A DNA stretch of 64,000 bases from an uncultured Pelagibacteraceae bacterium (GTDB lineage: Bacteria > Pseudomonadota > Alphaproteobacteria > Pelagibacterales > Pelagibacteraceae): the NCBI GenBank assembly GCA_902535255.1, contig CACASQ010000001.1:248001-312000 (forward strand), written 5' to 3'. Both the position numbers and the translations under genes were made by a program. The notes below the pieces were generated by a model. That model made no database searches. It was given only the letters and a program-made list of their open reading frames with translations, and was not told the origin of the DNA. How positions within the stretch are numbered: position 1 is the first letter of the stretch; every line of letters starts with the position of its first letter. Of this stretch, positions 30,219-40,629 are shown piece after piece.

Positions 30219-30712
30219 CACTTGACGCAACTTTTTGGGTAACTATTTCTTTTTTTATTTTTCTCGGAATATTAATATATTTAAAAATTCCTCAAAAAAT
30301 AAAAGGTTTTCTAGAACAAAATATTTCAAATATTAAAGACCAAATTACTGAAGCTGAAAAACTAAAAGAAGATGCAAAAAATATTTTGGCAGAGCATGAA
30401 AGAAAAATAAGTAATTCAAAAAGTGAGGTAAAAGAGATGATAAATCAAGCTAATGAAGAAGCAGAAAAAAATGTGATTAAAACCAATGAAATGTTTCATA
30501 ATTTTATGGAAAATAGAAAAAAGAGTGCAGAGGAAAGAATTAGACAACTAAAGAATCAAGCTGAAAAAGATATTAAAAACGCTTCAGTAAAAATAGCTAT
30601 AGAGTCTGTTGAAAAATTGATCAAAAACTCTCTAGATAAAAGCAAATTAGATAAAATTTATAGCTCTAGTATAGAGGAAACAAAATTAGCACTTAAGAAG
30701 AAATCTAGTTAG
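30215..30712 (+). CDS. atpF: F0F1 ATP synthase subunit b
   Basis: DATFWVTISFFIFLGILIYLKIPQKIKGFLEQ followed by charged helix; operon context. Confidence 0.92.
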   Translation: MTLDATFWVTISFFIFLGILIYLKIPQKIKGFLEQNISNIKDQITEAEKLKEDAKNILAEHERKISNSKSEVKEMINQANEEAEKNVIKTNEMFHNFMENRKKSAEERIRQLKNQAEKDIKNASVKIAIESVEKLIKNSLDKSKLDKIYSSSIEETKLALKKKSS

Positions 30713-30728
30713 AATAGGCCATAAACAT

Positions 30729-32195
30729 ATGGCAAAAAAAACTATTATTATTGGTTCAGGTTTTGGAGGGCTGGCTGCAGCGCTCAGGTTAAAAGCCAAA
30801 GGTCATAAGGTTACTTTAGTAGAGAAACATCCTGATCTAGGTGGTCGCGCAAGAGTTTTTAAAAAAGGTCAGTTTATTTACGATGGTGGTCCAACAGTAA
30901 TTACTGCTCCATACCTATTTGAGGAATTATTTTCACTATTCAATAAAAATATATCTGACTACGTAGAAATAGTACCTTTAGATTTATGGTACAGATTTGT
31001 ATTCAGTAATGGAGACACTTTCGACTACAATGGTGACGATAAATCTATGGAGAAACAAGTTAAAAAATTTAATCCTGCCGATTATGGTGGGTATAAAGAT
31101 TTAGTAAACTTTACTGAAAAAATTTTTAACAAAGGCTTTACGGATTTATCTGACAAACCTTTTAATAATTTAATTTTTATGATTAAACAAATTCCATCTC
31201 TATTAAAATTAAAAAGTTATAAGTCAGTCTATAGTTTAGTCTCGAATTATATATCAAATGAAAAATTAAGAAGAGTATTTAGTATGCACCCACTTTTGGT
31301 AGGTGGAAACCCTTTCAGCACCACTTCGATATACACATTGATTTTATTTTTAGAGAAAAAATGGGGCATTCACTACTCGATGGGAGGGACTGGAAGCGTT
31401 GTTAATGCTTTAGAAAAACTAATGATAGAGGAAAATATCAAAATTGTTAAAAACGCTGAAGTTACAGAAATACTCACCGAAAACAAAAAAGTAAAAGGTA
31501 TTAAATTAAATAATTCAAAAATAATTAATAGTGACTATGTAATTTGTAACTCCGACCCACCAAATGTTTATAATAACTTGATAAAATCAAAAGAGGATTA
31601 TAATTTTTTATTTAAACATAAAATGAAAAGAATGGATTATTCAATGGGATTATTTGTTTATTATTTTGGCTCTAAAAAAAAATATAGCGATGTTGCGCAT
31701 CATACAATCTATTTCGGAGAAGCTTATGAAAAACACCTTGATAAAATTTTTGAGAAGAAAGTACTCTCTGATGATATAAGCTATTATTTACATCGACCAT
31801 CCGCAACAGATCCTAATATGGCTCCAGAAGGCCAAGACGCTTTTTATGTATTGGTTCCAGTACCTAATAATTTATCAAAAGTTAATTGGATCGAAGAAGG
31901 TGATAAATTTAAAGATTTAGTTTTAGAGAAAATGGATAAAACTGTTCTACCTGGTATTAAAGAAAATGTAGTAAGTGATTTTTATTTAACACCTGATTAC
32001 TTTGAAATAGATCTAGCGACTCTTTATGGATCTGGATTTTCAATACAACCAAAATTTTCTCAGTCAGCTTATTTTAGATTTCATAATCAATCTGAAATAT
32101 ATAAAAACTTATACTTTGTTGGAGCGGGAACGCATCCAGGTGCTGGAATGCCCGGGGTTCTTTCATCTGCAAAAGTTTTAGAAAATTTATTTTAA
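30729..32195 (+). CDS. crtI: Phytoene desaturase
   Basis: IIIGSGFGGLAAALRLKAKGHKVTLVEKHPDLGGRARVF, YDGGPTVITAP, YFVGAGTHPGAGMPGVLSSAKV. Confidence 0.95.
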   Translation: MAKKTIIIGSGFGGLAAALRLKAKGHKVTLVEKHPDLGGRARVFKKGQFIYDGGPTVITAPYLFEELFSLFNKNISDYVEIVPLDLWYRFVFSNGDTFDYNGDDKSMEKQVKKFNPADYGGYKDLVNFTEKIFNKGFTDLSDKPFNNLIFMIKQIPSLLKLKSYKSVYSLVSNYISNEKLRRVFSMHPLLVGGNPFSTTSIYTLILFLEKKWGIHYSMGGTGSVVNALEKLMIEENIKIVKNAEVTEILTENKKVKGIKLNNSKIINSDYVICNSDPPNVYNNLIKSKEDYNFLFKHKMKRMDYSMGLFVYYFGSKKKYSDVAHHTIYFGEAYEKHLDKIFEKKVLSDDISYYLHRPSATDPNMAPEGQDAFYVLVPVPNNLSKVNWIEEGDKFKDLVLEKMDKTVLPGIKENVVSDFYLTPDYFEIDLATLYGSGFSIQPKFSQSAYFRFHNQSEIYKNLYFVGAGTHPGAGMPGVLSSAKVLENLF

Positions 32196-33043
32196 TGAAA
32201 AACAATTTATTAAAAGAACACGCTAAATCTTTTTACTGGGCAAGTTTTTTTTTGTCGAGAAATATTTTGGATAAGTGCTCATCTTTATATAATTTCTGTA
32301 GAACCCTAGACGATATTGTTGATGCTGATAATAATCTAAGTGTAAAGAAAGAAATTTTCTCAAAATTTAAAAGAGATTTTGAGGATAAAAATCTAAGCAA
32401 TCAAATTATAAAAGATATGTGGTCACTCATTGATAGTGAAGGTATTTCTTATCAAATAGTAATAGATTTATTCGATGGAGTTGAAACAGACTTAGAGGAG
32501 AAAGTAGTGATTAATTCAAAAAAAGAATTACTTCTTTACTCATACAGAGTTGCCGGAACAGTTGGATTAATGATGTCAAAAATAATGAATGTAAAAAATA
32601 AAGTAGCTCTAAAAGGTGCGATTGATCTTGGTATAGCCATGCAACTTACAAATATTGCTAGAGATGTTTGTGAAGATAAAGCGCGCAGTAGACAATATGT
32701 TAAACACGATTTTTCATCAATTCGAGCTATTATTAATGAGTCTCAAACATTTTACGAAAAATCATTTACATCTATCAGCAGTATACCAGTTAAATCTAGA
32801 TTTTCAGTTATTGTCGCAAGACGAGTTTATAGAAAAATAGGTGACTACATTCTCAAACAAAATAACATAGATAATTATAATAAAGCTGGCAAAATCTATG
32901 TTCCAGTATTTGAAAAGGTAATTCAGACTTTTTTATCTATTATTGACTTTATTAAGTTATTATTCATAAAAAATTTAAATTACGACAATCAATTAAATCA
33001 TAATATTTTAGAACAAGAGATTAATTTAAATGAAAGAATTTGA
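32195..33043 (+). CDS. crtB: Phytoene synthase
   Basis: FCRTLDDIVDADN, YSYRVAGTVGLMMSKIM, AMQLTNIARDVCEDK. Confidence 0.94.
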   Translation: MKNNLLKEHAKSFYWASFFLSRNILDKCSSLYNFCRTLDDIVDADNNLSVKKEIFSKFKRDFEDKNLSNQIIKDMWSLIDSEGISYQIVIDLFDGVETDLEEKVVINSKKELLLYSYRVAGTVGLMMSKIMNVKNKVALKGAIDLGIAMQLTNIARDVCEDKARSRQYVKHDFSSIRAIINESQTFYEKSFTSISSIPVKSRFSVIVARRVYRKIGDYILKQNNIDNYNKAGKIYVPVFEKVIQTFLSIIDFIKLLFIKNLNYDNQLNHNILEQEINLNERI

Positions 33044-34097
33044 TTATATTATTGTTGGAGGTGGATGCGCGGGTTTATCTTTGGCCTATGAGCTTGAAAT
33101 AAGTGGTAAGTTAAATGAAAAAACTTTAGCAATAATAGAAACCCGCGAAGAGTATAAGAGGGACAAAACTTGGTCATTCTGGAAAGTATTTGCTCATAAT
33201 TTTGAAGATTGTGTGATTAAAAGTTGGAATAATTTTACAATTAATACTGCTGAAAACTCTAATGAATTAACAAATAAAAAATTTCCTTACCAAAGTATCG
33301 ATAGTGGAAAATTTTATAAAAAAATAAATTCTAAACTCTCCACAAATTCCAATATTAGTTATTTCCGAAAATTAAACGAGGTCAACTCAGAAAATTCGAT
33401 AATTTTTAATAGTATTTTTGAAAAAGAACTTGATAAATCTGAGTTATGGCAACACTTTCAAGGTATCGAAATAGAGACACCTAAGAACATTTTTGATGAG
33501 GAAATAATAAACTTAATGGATTTTAATTGTGATCAGAGAAAAGATGTGCATTTTTTCTACACATTGCCATTCAGCAAAAATAAAGCTTTGATTGAAACTA
33601 CTTGGTTATCAGATTTAGAGGATCAGAGCCTCAAAGATTATGACCTTCAGTTAGAAAATTATATTGAGGGTAATCTGGGTATAAAAAACTATAAAATAAA
33701 TTTTACTGAAAAAGGAGCTATACCACTCTTTTTTCCATCAATAAAAAAAAATAATAAAATAATTAATATTGGATCAGCCGGAGGGATGACACGGTTAAGT
33801 ACGGGTTATACTTTTTTGAACATTCAAGAACATAGTCGTTATATTGTAAAAAATATCGATAATATTGGTAAAGCAAAAATATTCTCCATAGGAAAAAAAT
33901 ATCAATTTTTAGATAAAGTATTTCTAAGAGTATTAGAGAAACATCCCGAAAAGATGCCTAAAATTTTTTTTAATATGTTTAAAACTTCTTCAAATACGAT
34001 TATAAAATTTTTATCAAATAAAAGTAATATTATTGAAGACATAAATATTATTAGCAAAATGCCAAAATTAATTTTTTTAAAAGCATTATTTAATTAA
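33030..34097 (+). CDS. crtY: Lycopene beta-cyclase
   Basis: DYIIVGGGCAGLSLAYEL, RDKTWSFW, GSAGGMTRLSTGYTF. Confidence 0.93.
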   Translation: MKEFDYIIVGGGCAGLSLAYELEISGKLNEKTLAIIETREEYKRDKTWSFWKVFAHNFEDCVIKSWNNFTINTAENSNELTNKKFPYQSIDSGKFYKKINSKLSTNSNISYFRKLNEVNSENSIIFNSIFEKELDKSELWQHFQGIEIETPKNIFDEEIINLMDFNCDQRKDVHFFYTLPFSKNKALIETTWLSDLEDQSLKDYDLQLENYIEGNLGIKNYKINFTEKGAIPLFFPSIKKNNKIINIGSAGGMTRLSTGYTFLNIQEHSRYIVKNIDNIGKAKIFSIGKKYQFLDKVFLRVLEKHPEKMPKIFFNMFKTSSNTIIKFLSNKSNIIEDINIISKMPKLIFLKALFN

Positions 34098-35002
34098 TGG
34101 AAAATATTAACTTTAAGCACTCAATTATATTTTTTAACTTTTGTATTTTGATAAGCCCTCTTTATCTAATGTTCAATTTTGAGCCGGTTATATTTTGCTT
34201 GTTTTTAATTTTAATTTTGGGAATTTCTCATGGTGCATTGGATAATATCAAAGGAAAAAAGCTTTTTAAATTATTTGGATACAAACAAACTGTATCCTTT
34301 TATCTTGCCTATATATTAATTTCATCGTTGATAATAATATTCTGGTTTATATTTCCAAATACGATTTTATTACTATTTTTGATTGTGGCCTCCTATCATT
34401 TTGGGAAAGAAGATACAGTATTTTTTTTTAAAAAAAAGTTTTTTATATCTGAGTGTTTATTCTTCTTAAAAGGATCAACAGTAATTATGGCTCCATTATT
34501 ATTAAAGAGAGAAGAAACTAATGAAATATTTAGAATTCTAAATTTTGAAGTTTTTGAAGCAGGATTTTTTAGTAATGAATTTTTAATTGGAATGTTATGT
34601 CTTGGTTTTTTATCATCTATATACATTTCAAAAAAAGAAAATACAAATCTGAAAGGTGTCATGATCATGGACTTCTTTTCTTTAATCATACTAAATTTTT
34701 TTTTGTCACCTATTTTAGCTTTCACTCTTTATTTTTGTTTTCTTCACTCAATTAGGCATTCGATTACTCTTATTTTTGAGTTAGAAAGATCTTTCAAGCC
34801 AGGACTTAAAAAATTTATAACTAAAGCTATCCCTTTAACTTTTGTTACTACAGTAATATTTTTATTTGCAATATATTTTTTAAATAATTTTTACAAGCTT
34901 GATGAGGCTATTTATAAGGTAATATTTATTGGTTTGGCGTCACTTACTTTTCCGCATATATTGTTAGAATATCTTTTAGAAAAAAATGAAAAAAGAACTT
35001 AA
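34097..35002 (+). CDS. blh: Brp/Blh family beta-carotene 15,15'-dioxygenase
   Basis: Polytopic; histidine motifs ISHGALDN, SYHFGKEDT, LHSIRHS, FPHILLEYLLE; adjacent to crtY. Confidence 0.9.
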   Translation: MENINFKHSIIFFNFCILISPLYLMFNFEPVIFCLFLILILGISHGALDNIKGKKLFKLFGYKQTVSFYLAYILISSLIIIFWFIFPNTILLLFLIVASYHFGKEDTVFFFKKKFFISECLFFLKGSTVIMAPLLLKREETNEIFRILNFEVFEAGFFSNEFLIGMLCLGFLSSIYISKKENTNLKGVMIMDFFSLIILNFFLSPILAFTLYFCFLHSIRHSITLIFELERSFKPGLKKFITKAIPLTFVTTVIFLFAIYFLNNFYKLDEAIYKVIFIGLASLTFPHILLEYLLEKNEKRT

Positions 35003-35930
35003 AATTTATTTAGCATCACCAAGAGGATTTTGTGCTGGAGTAAAAAGAGCAATTGAAATAGTTGAGAAATCTATCAGCAAGTTTGGAGCTCCGGTATATG
35101 TTCGTCATGAAATAGTGCACAATAAACAGGTTGTTGAAGAGTTAAAAGAAAAAGGTGCAATTTTCGTTGATGAATTATCTGACGTAGACGACACAAGTAG
35201 ACCTGTAATTTTTTCAGCTCATGGAGTACCAAAGTCAGTCCCAAAAGAAGCTAAATTAAAAAATTTATCCTTTGTAGATGCAACTTGTCCATTAGTTTCA
35301 AAAGTTCACAGAGAGTCGGAACAATTAAATAAAAATGGTTTCGATATATTATTAATCGGACATAAAAATCACCCTGAAGTTATTGGTACAATGGGTCAGC
35401 TTCCAAAAGGATCAATTAAACTAATCGAGACAAAAAATGATGTTGATCTGCTAAAAGAAAACGACTTTAAAAAACCTCTTGCATATATTACTCAAACAAC
35501 CTTGTCCGTAGATGATACAGCTGAAATAATTGAAGCTCTTAAAAACAAGTTTCCAAAAATTAAAGGCCCTATTAAAGAGGACATATGTTATGCAACTACT
35601 AACAGACAGTCTGCGGTAAAAGAAATAGCTTCCAAGTGCGATATGTTTTTTGTAGTTGGTAGCCGCAATTCGTCTAATTCTGTCAGATTGGTTGAAGTTG
35701 CAAAAAAAGCTGGATGTAATAATTCTCATTTAATGCATTCTGAAAAAGAAATTCCTTTTAATGAAATAGAAAATTCAGAAACTATCGGGATATCTTCTGG
35801 AGCGTCCGCACCAGAAAAACTTGTTCAAACATTGTTGAACAGTTTAAGAAAAGATAGAAATGTTTCTATTGAAGAAGTAATAGTTGCGGAAGAAAAAGTT
35901 GTATTTAAATTGCCGAAAGAACTCAATTAA
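34986..35930 (+). CDS. ispH: 4-hydroxy-3-methylbut-2-enyl diphosphate reductase
   Basis: SPRGFCAGVKRAIEIVE, VRHEIVHNKQVVEEL, FSAHGVPKSV, DATCPLVSKVH. Confidence 0.97.
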   Translation: MKKELKIYLASPRGFCAGVKRAIEIVEKSISKFGAPVYVRHEIVHNKQVVEELKEKGAIFVDELSDVDDTSRPVIFSAHGVPKSVPKEAKLKNLSFVDATCPLVSKVHRESEQLNKNGFDILLIGHKNHPEVIGTMGQLPKGSIKLIETKNDVDLLKENDFKKPLAYITQTTLSVDDTAEIIEALKNKFPKIKGPIKEDICYATTNRQSAVKEIASKCDMFFVVGSRNSSNSVRLVEVAKKAGCNNSHLMHSEKEIPFNEIENSETIGISSGASAPEKLVQTLLNSLRKDRNVSIEEVIVAEEKVVFKLPKELN

Positions 35931-36898
35931 TGGCTGTCTATACAAAGTTAAATCAAAAAAATATTGAGGTAATTTTATCTAATTATAATTTAGGTAAGTT
36001 GGACTCGTTCAAAGGAATTGAAGAAGGTATTGAAAATACAAATTATTTTTTATCGGTTAATAAAAAAAAATTTATTTTAACTATTTACGAAAAAAGAGTT
36101 AAATCTTCTGATCTTCCTTTTTTTTCTGATCTTATGTCATCTTTAAACAAAGCTAGCTTTAAATGCCCTGCTCCTATTTATAATAATAATAATGAAACTA
36201 TTACAAATTTTGAGGGAAAAAAATTAATGATCGTGTCATTTCTTGAGGGAAACGCAAAACAAAATTTGTCTCCAGCCAATTGCAAATCAATTGGGACTGA
36301 AATAGCTAAAATGCATGAACTCACAAAAAATCTAAAATTAAAACGGCAAAATGACCTATCTGTAAATTCATGGAGAAAATTATTTAATTCAGTCAAAAAT
36401 AAGTGTGAAAATATACATAAAGATCTGCCAAGATTAATTGAGGAAAATCTAGATGATGTTGAAAAAAATTGGCCAAAAAATCTGCCAAGAGGAATAATCC
36501 ATGCAGATTTATTTCACGACAATATTTTTTTTATTCAAGATAAATTTAGTGGTGTAATTGACTTTTATTTTTCATGTGAAGATTTTTTTGCCTTTGAAAT
36601 CGCCATTTGCTTTAACGCTTTGTGTTTTGACGGTCTAAAAAGTAATTTAAGTTTCAACGTTACTAAGGCAAAGAATTTTATAGATGGATATACATCTGTA
36701 AGAAAATTGTCTCCCGAAGAATTGAAAAATATTAAAGTTTTGTCTCAAGGCGCTGCTTTGAGATTCTTGCTAACTAGAGTATTCGATGCGTTAAATAGAG
36801 TAGAAGGAGCTGTAGTTAAAATTAAAGATCCAATGGAATATTTAAAAAGATTAGAATTTCATAAGAATGCAAAAAATCATGAGGATTATTTCTTTTAA
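35930..36898 (+). CDS. thrB: Homoserine kinase, ThrB type II (APH fold)
   Basis: GIEEGIENTNYFLSVNKKKFILTIYEKR, GIIHADLFHDNIFF, GVIDFYFSCEDFFAFEIAICFNALCFD. Confidence 0.92.
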   Translation: MAVYTKLNQKNIEVILSNYNLGKLDSFKGIEEGIENTNYFLSVNKKKFILTIYEKRVKSSDLPFFSDLMSSLNKASFKCPAPIYNNNNETITNFEGKKLMIVSFLEGNAKQNLSPANCKSIGTEIAKMHELTKNLKLKRQNDLSVNSWRKLFNSVKNKCENIHKDLPRLIEENLDDVEKNWPKNLPRGIIHADLFHDNIFFIQDKFSGVIDFYFSCEDFFAFEIAICFNALCFDGLKSNLSFNVTKAKNFIDGYTSVRKLSPEELKNIKVLSQGAALRFLLTRVFDALNRVEGAVVKIKDPMEYLKRLEFHKNAKNHEDYFF

Positions 36899-37320
36899 TG
36901 AAATTAAAAATTTACACTGATGGTGCTTGTTCTGGAAATCCTGGGAAAGGAGGTTGGGCGGCAATTATATTAGATGATGCTAATCAATCAAGTATTTCTG
37001 GAAGTGAAAGAAATACAACTAATAATAGGATGGAATTAATGGCTCCAATTATGGCATTAAAAAAAATAAAAAAGAAATCAGAGATTATAATTTTTACTGA
37101 CTCGAAATATGTGAAAGATGGTATAACTGATTGGATTAAAAAGTGGAAAGTTAATAATTGGAAAAGTTCAAATAAGAAACCAGTTAAAAATAAAGATCTT
37201 TGGATTAAATTGGATAATGCTTGTCTAAAACATAAAGTTACTTGGAAATGGGTTAAAGCACACGCTGGCAACAAATATAATAATCTTGTTGATGAATTGG
37301 CGGTTTTGAAAACTAAATAG
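36898..37320 (+). CDS. rnhA: Ribonuclease HI
   Basis: IYTDGACSGNPGKGGWAAII, TTNNRMELMAPIMAL, TDSKYVKDGITDWI, WVKAHAGNKYNNLVDELA. Confidence 0.96.
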   Translation: MKLKIYTDGACSGNPGKGGWAAIILDDANQSSISGSERNTTNNRMELMAPIMALKKIKKKSEIIIFTDSKYVKDGITDWIKKWKVNNWKSSNKKPVKNKDLWIKLDNACLKHKVTWKWVKAHAGNKYNNLVDELAVLKTK

Positions 37321-37798
37321 ATTTTAAAAAGCTTTCAGCTGAAGACAGTTCACAAGTAGCTGTTTCTTTTTCTTCCTCTACTTTTTTAACTTCACCATTC
37401 TCAACCAACATAGTGTAGCGATTAGATCTAACCCCTAACCCTTTTTCGGATTTATCTACTTGAGCTCCAATGGCTTTTGTAAATTTAAGAAAAGGGTCAC
37501 CAGCCATGAAAATTTTTGCTCCTGTATTTTGATTTTCACCCCAAGCCTTCATAACATTGGGATCATTTACAGCGATACATATAATTTTTGTAATTCCTTT
37601 TTTAGTAGCTAGTTCGTAATTTTTTATATACCCCGGAAGATGAAGAGCCGAACAAGTTTTAGTAAAAGCTCCTGGCATACCTAAAATAATAGTCTTGCCT
37701 TTACATAGATCTAAAATATCAATTTTTTTTACATCGTTATTTTTATCAAGATAAAATAATTCTGATTTTGGTAGCTTATCTCCAATTTTTATTCTCAT
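37313..37798 (-). CDS. Prx5-like peroxiredoxin
   Basis: ILGMPGAFTKTCSALHLPGYI peroxidatic Cys motif; GLGVRSNRYTMLVENGEVK. Confidence 0.92.
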   Translation of the reverse strand: MRIKIGDKLPKSELFYLDKNNDVKKIDILDLCKGKTIILGMPGAFTKTCSALHLPGYIKNYELATKKGITKIICIAVNDPNVMKAWGENQNTGAKIFMAGDPFLKFTKAIGAQVDKSEKGLGVRSNRYTMLVENGEVKKVEEEKETATCELSSAESFLKSI

Positions 37799-39171
37799 TG
37801 TATTTTTCCTAAAATGTAATTTTTTACTTCTGAATTTGAATTACCGATAATATCAAATGTTTCTTTTTTATCCAAATTCAATTTTAAATGCTCAGGGGAG
37901 TCTAAATTTTTTCCTATAGCTTTTTTTATTGTATCACTGAATTTGTAAGGATGAGCTGTACCAAGAACAATTATATCTCCTAAATTTTTAAAACTTTTTG
38001 CTGCGCCCACGCCAGTAGCAGTATGAGGATCAATTATAAATTTATGATCTTTATATATTTCATCGATTATAGATACTGTCTCTTCATCTGTAACTTTTAC
38101 TGCTTCAAAATCTATTTTTATTTTATCGATTTCTTTTTTTTCTAAATTAAACAAACTTTTTGATGACAGATCGCTCATTAATGATCCCACCTTGCTGTCG
38201 CTTTCATCTAATATATAGTAAAGTAGCCTTTCAAAATTACTGGCAACTTGGATATCCATACTTGGCGTGATGGTTGCTTTCACTGTATCAGGTTTATATT
38301 CACCTGTATTAATAACTCTTTGTAAAATATCATTTTTATTTGTAGCAACTATAAGTTTATTAATTGGTAAACCCATTTTTTTGGCTACATATCCAGCGTA
38401 AATATCACCAAAATTTCCAGTTGGTACTGAAAAGCTAATATTATTTTTTTTTAATTTGAAGAAAGAGTAGAAATAATAAACAATCTGACAAACAATTCTT
38501 GCCCAATTAATAGAATTTACCCCAGACATATTTATTTTGGTTCTAAAACTATCTTCATTAAAAAGCTCTTTAACAATTTTTTGACAATCATCAAATGAAC
38601 CTTCTATAGCTAAATTATAAATATTTGCTCCTCCAATTGTTGTCATTATTTTTCTTTGAGTATTAGAAATTTTGTCATGCGGATGCAAAACAAAAAGGTT
38701 TATATTTTTTCTATTGCTTAATGCTGCTATAGCTGCTGAGCCAGTATCTCCTGATGTAGCTACTACGACATTTACGGTTTTATTTTTAGCGACTTCTAAG
38801 AAGTCATACATATTGCCAATTACTTGCATTGCGATGTCTTTGAAAGCTAAAGTAGGTCCATGATAAAGTTCGAGAAGATTAATATTTCCAATTTTTTTTA
38901 TATTTACGACTTCTTTCTCTTTAAAATTACTATAAGATTTTTGAATTAGTGATTTAAGCTCTTTTTTTTTTATTTCATCTGAACAAAAATTAAATATAAT
39001 TTCTGTTGCAAGATCATTATAACTTAACTGACTTAAATTATTAAGCTCTTCTTGATTATACTTCTTTATTTCATCAGGTAAAAACAGTCCTCCACCTGGT
39101 GCAAGACCTCTTAAGAAAATATCTTTAAAACTAAATTTTAAAGATTTGTTCCTAGTGCTAAAATAATTCAT
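37795..39171 (-). CDS. thrC: Threonine synthase
   Basis: YHGPTLAFKDIAMQ (PLP Lys), VATSGDTGSAAIAAL, SVPTGNFGDIYAGYVAKKMGLP. Confidence 0.95.
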   Translation of the reverse strand: MNYFSTRNKSLKFSFKDIFLRGLAPGGGLFLPDEIKKYNQEELNNLSQLSYNDLATEIIFNFCSDEIKKKELKSLIQKSYSNFKEKEVVNIKKIGNINLLELYHGPTLAFKDIAMQVIGNMYDFLEVAKNKTVNVVVATSGDTGSAAIAALSNRKNINLFVLHPHDKISNTQRKIMTTIGGANIYNLAIEGSFDDCQKIVKELFNEDSFRTKINMSGVNSINWARIVCQIVYYFYSFFKLKKNNISFSVPTGNFGDIYAGYVAKKMGLPINKLIVATNKNDILQRVINTGEYKPDTVKATITPSMDIQVASNFERLLYYILDESDSKVGSLMSDLSSKSLFNLEKKEIDKIKIDFEAVKVTDEETVSIIDEIYKDHKFIIDPHTATGVGAAKSFKNLGDIIVLGTAHPYKFSDTIKKAIGKNLDSPEHLKLNLDKKETFDIIGNSNSEVKNYILGKIQ

Positions 39172-39866
39172 TTTTTTCTTCTAAAATATAAATAATAAAA
39201 AATTATAGAAATTGATATTGCATACCATGTTATAGCATATTTAAGGTGATTATTTGGCACGTCTATACTAATCTTTTTAGGTAGTGGTGTCTTGGCCTTA
39301 TTATCCTCTAAAAAAATTATAAACTCATTAAATTGCTCTCCTGTAGCTTCTTTTAAATCTTCTAAATTTAATGAAAACCAAATATTATTTGAAATATCAT
39401 TGTCTGGTTTAAATATACTTGGTTTATATATTTCTCTTAAAAGACCAATTATCTCTCTATCGGTTTCTGATTTAGAGTTTATGCTAGGACTATCTTTTAG
39501 TTCTTTTTTAATCCATCCTCTATTGATTAAAACATTTTGATTTTTATCTGTTCTAAAAGGAGTGACTACATCATATCCAGGTTTTCCACTATCGTTCAAA
39601 CTATAAAGGTAAATCTGTTTATCAAAATTAAATTTTCCTTTAGCACCTACTCTCTGATAATTTTTCTTAATTGAATTTGAGTATTCTATTGGTTTAGAGT
39701 CTAATCCAAAGGTTATTTCACTTATAAGCTCTAGCTTCCATTGTAATCTATAAAGTTGCCAAGTTCCTAAAGCACAAAATATTGTTACAAATAGAATTAC
39801 GAATAGTTGAAATAAAAATGCGCTTTTCAATTTGAGATTAACTTCCCCAAATATAGATCGCAGCAA
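39168..39866 (-). CDS. SURF1 family cytochrome oxidase biogenesis protein
   Basis: LGTWQLYRLQWKLELI, VLINRGWIKKE, NNHLKYAITWYAISISIIFYYLYFRRK; cox operon context. Confidence 0.9.
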   Translation of the reverse strand: MLRSIFGEVNLKLKSAFLFQLFVILFVTIFCALGTWQLYRLQWKLELISEITFGLDSKPIEYSNSIKKNYQRVGAKGKFNFDKQIYLYSLNDSGKPGYDVVTPFRTDKNQNVLINRGWIKKELKDSPSINSKSETDREIIGLLREIYKPSIFKPDNDISNNIWFSLNLEDLKEATGEQFNEFIIFLEDNKAKTPLPKKISIDVPNNHLKYAITWYAISISIIFYYLYFRRKK

Positions 39867-40629
39867 ATAAGAATAACCAAACTACGTCGACAAAATGCCA
39901 ATACCAAGCTGCTGCTTCAAATCCAAAATGGTGTTGAGGGGTTGAGTGGCCTCTCATTGATCGAAACAAACAAACTGCAAGAAAAACAGTTCCTACAATA
40001 ACATGAAAACCATGAAAACCAGTTGACATGTAAAATGTGGAACCATAAATTCCACCGTCTAAAGTAAATGTTGCATGATGATACTCATAAGCTTGAAAAC
40101 AAGAAAATATAAATCCTAAAAATACTGTTGCGATCAAGCCATTTACTAATCCCTTTCTGTCATTTTCTAACATTGCATGATGCGCCCAAGTGACAGTAGT
40201 TCCGGATAACAATAAAATCAGAGTATTAATTAATGGTATGTCCCAAGGATCAAAAGTTTTAATATCTGCTGGTGGCCATATACCTCCAATAGATTCTGGA
40301 GGAAATAAACTTGCATTAAAAAAAGCCCAAAACCATGCAACAAAAAACATTACTTCAGAGGCAATAAATAATGTCATACCGTACCTATGTCCAATTTGAA
40401 CGACGGGAGTATGATGACCTTGATGTTCTGCTTCTTCAATAACATCTCTCCACCACATAAATGCACCATAAACCACTAACGCAAAACCAATTAATAATAG
40501 CCAAAGGGCTTTAGAGTGAAAATAATAAACTGCTCCAAAGGCTAAGAGTAAAGTAGCGAATGAAACATAGATCGGCCAAGGACTTGGGTCAACTAAATGG
40601 TAATCGTGTTTTGGTTTTCCTGCTGACAT
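39838..40629 (-). CDS. ctaE: Cytochrome c oxidase subunit III
   Basis: HDYHLVDPSPWPIYVS, GMTLFIASEVMFFVAWFWAFF, STGFHGFHVIVGT, AAWYWHFVDVVWLFLF. Confidence 0.96.
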   Translation of the reverse strand: MSAGKPKHDYHLVDPSPWPIYVSFATLLLAFGAVYYFHSKALWLLLIGFALVVYGAFMWWRDVIEEAEHQGHHTPVVQIGHRYGMTLFIASEVMFFVAWFWAFFNASLFPPESIGGIWPPADIKTFDPWDIPLINTLILLLSGTTVTWAHHAMLENDRKGLVNGLIATVFLGFIFSCFQAYEYHHATFTLDGGIYGSTFYMSTGFHGFHVIVGTVFLAVCLFRSMRGHSTPQHHFGFEAAAWYWHFVDVVWLFLFAAIYIWGS

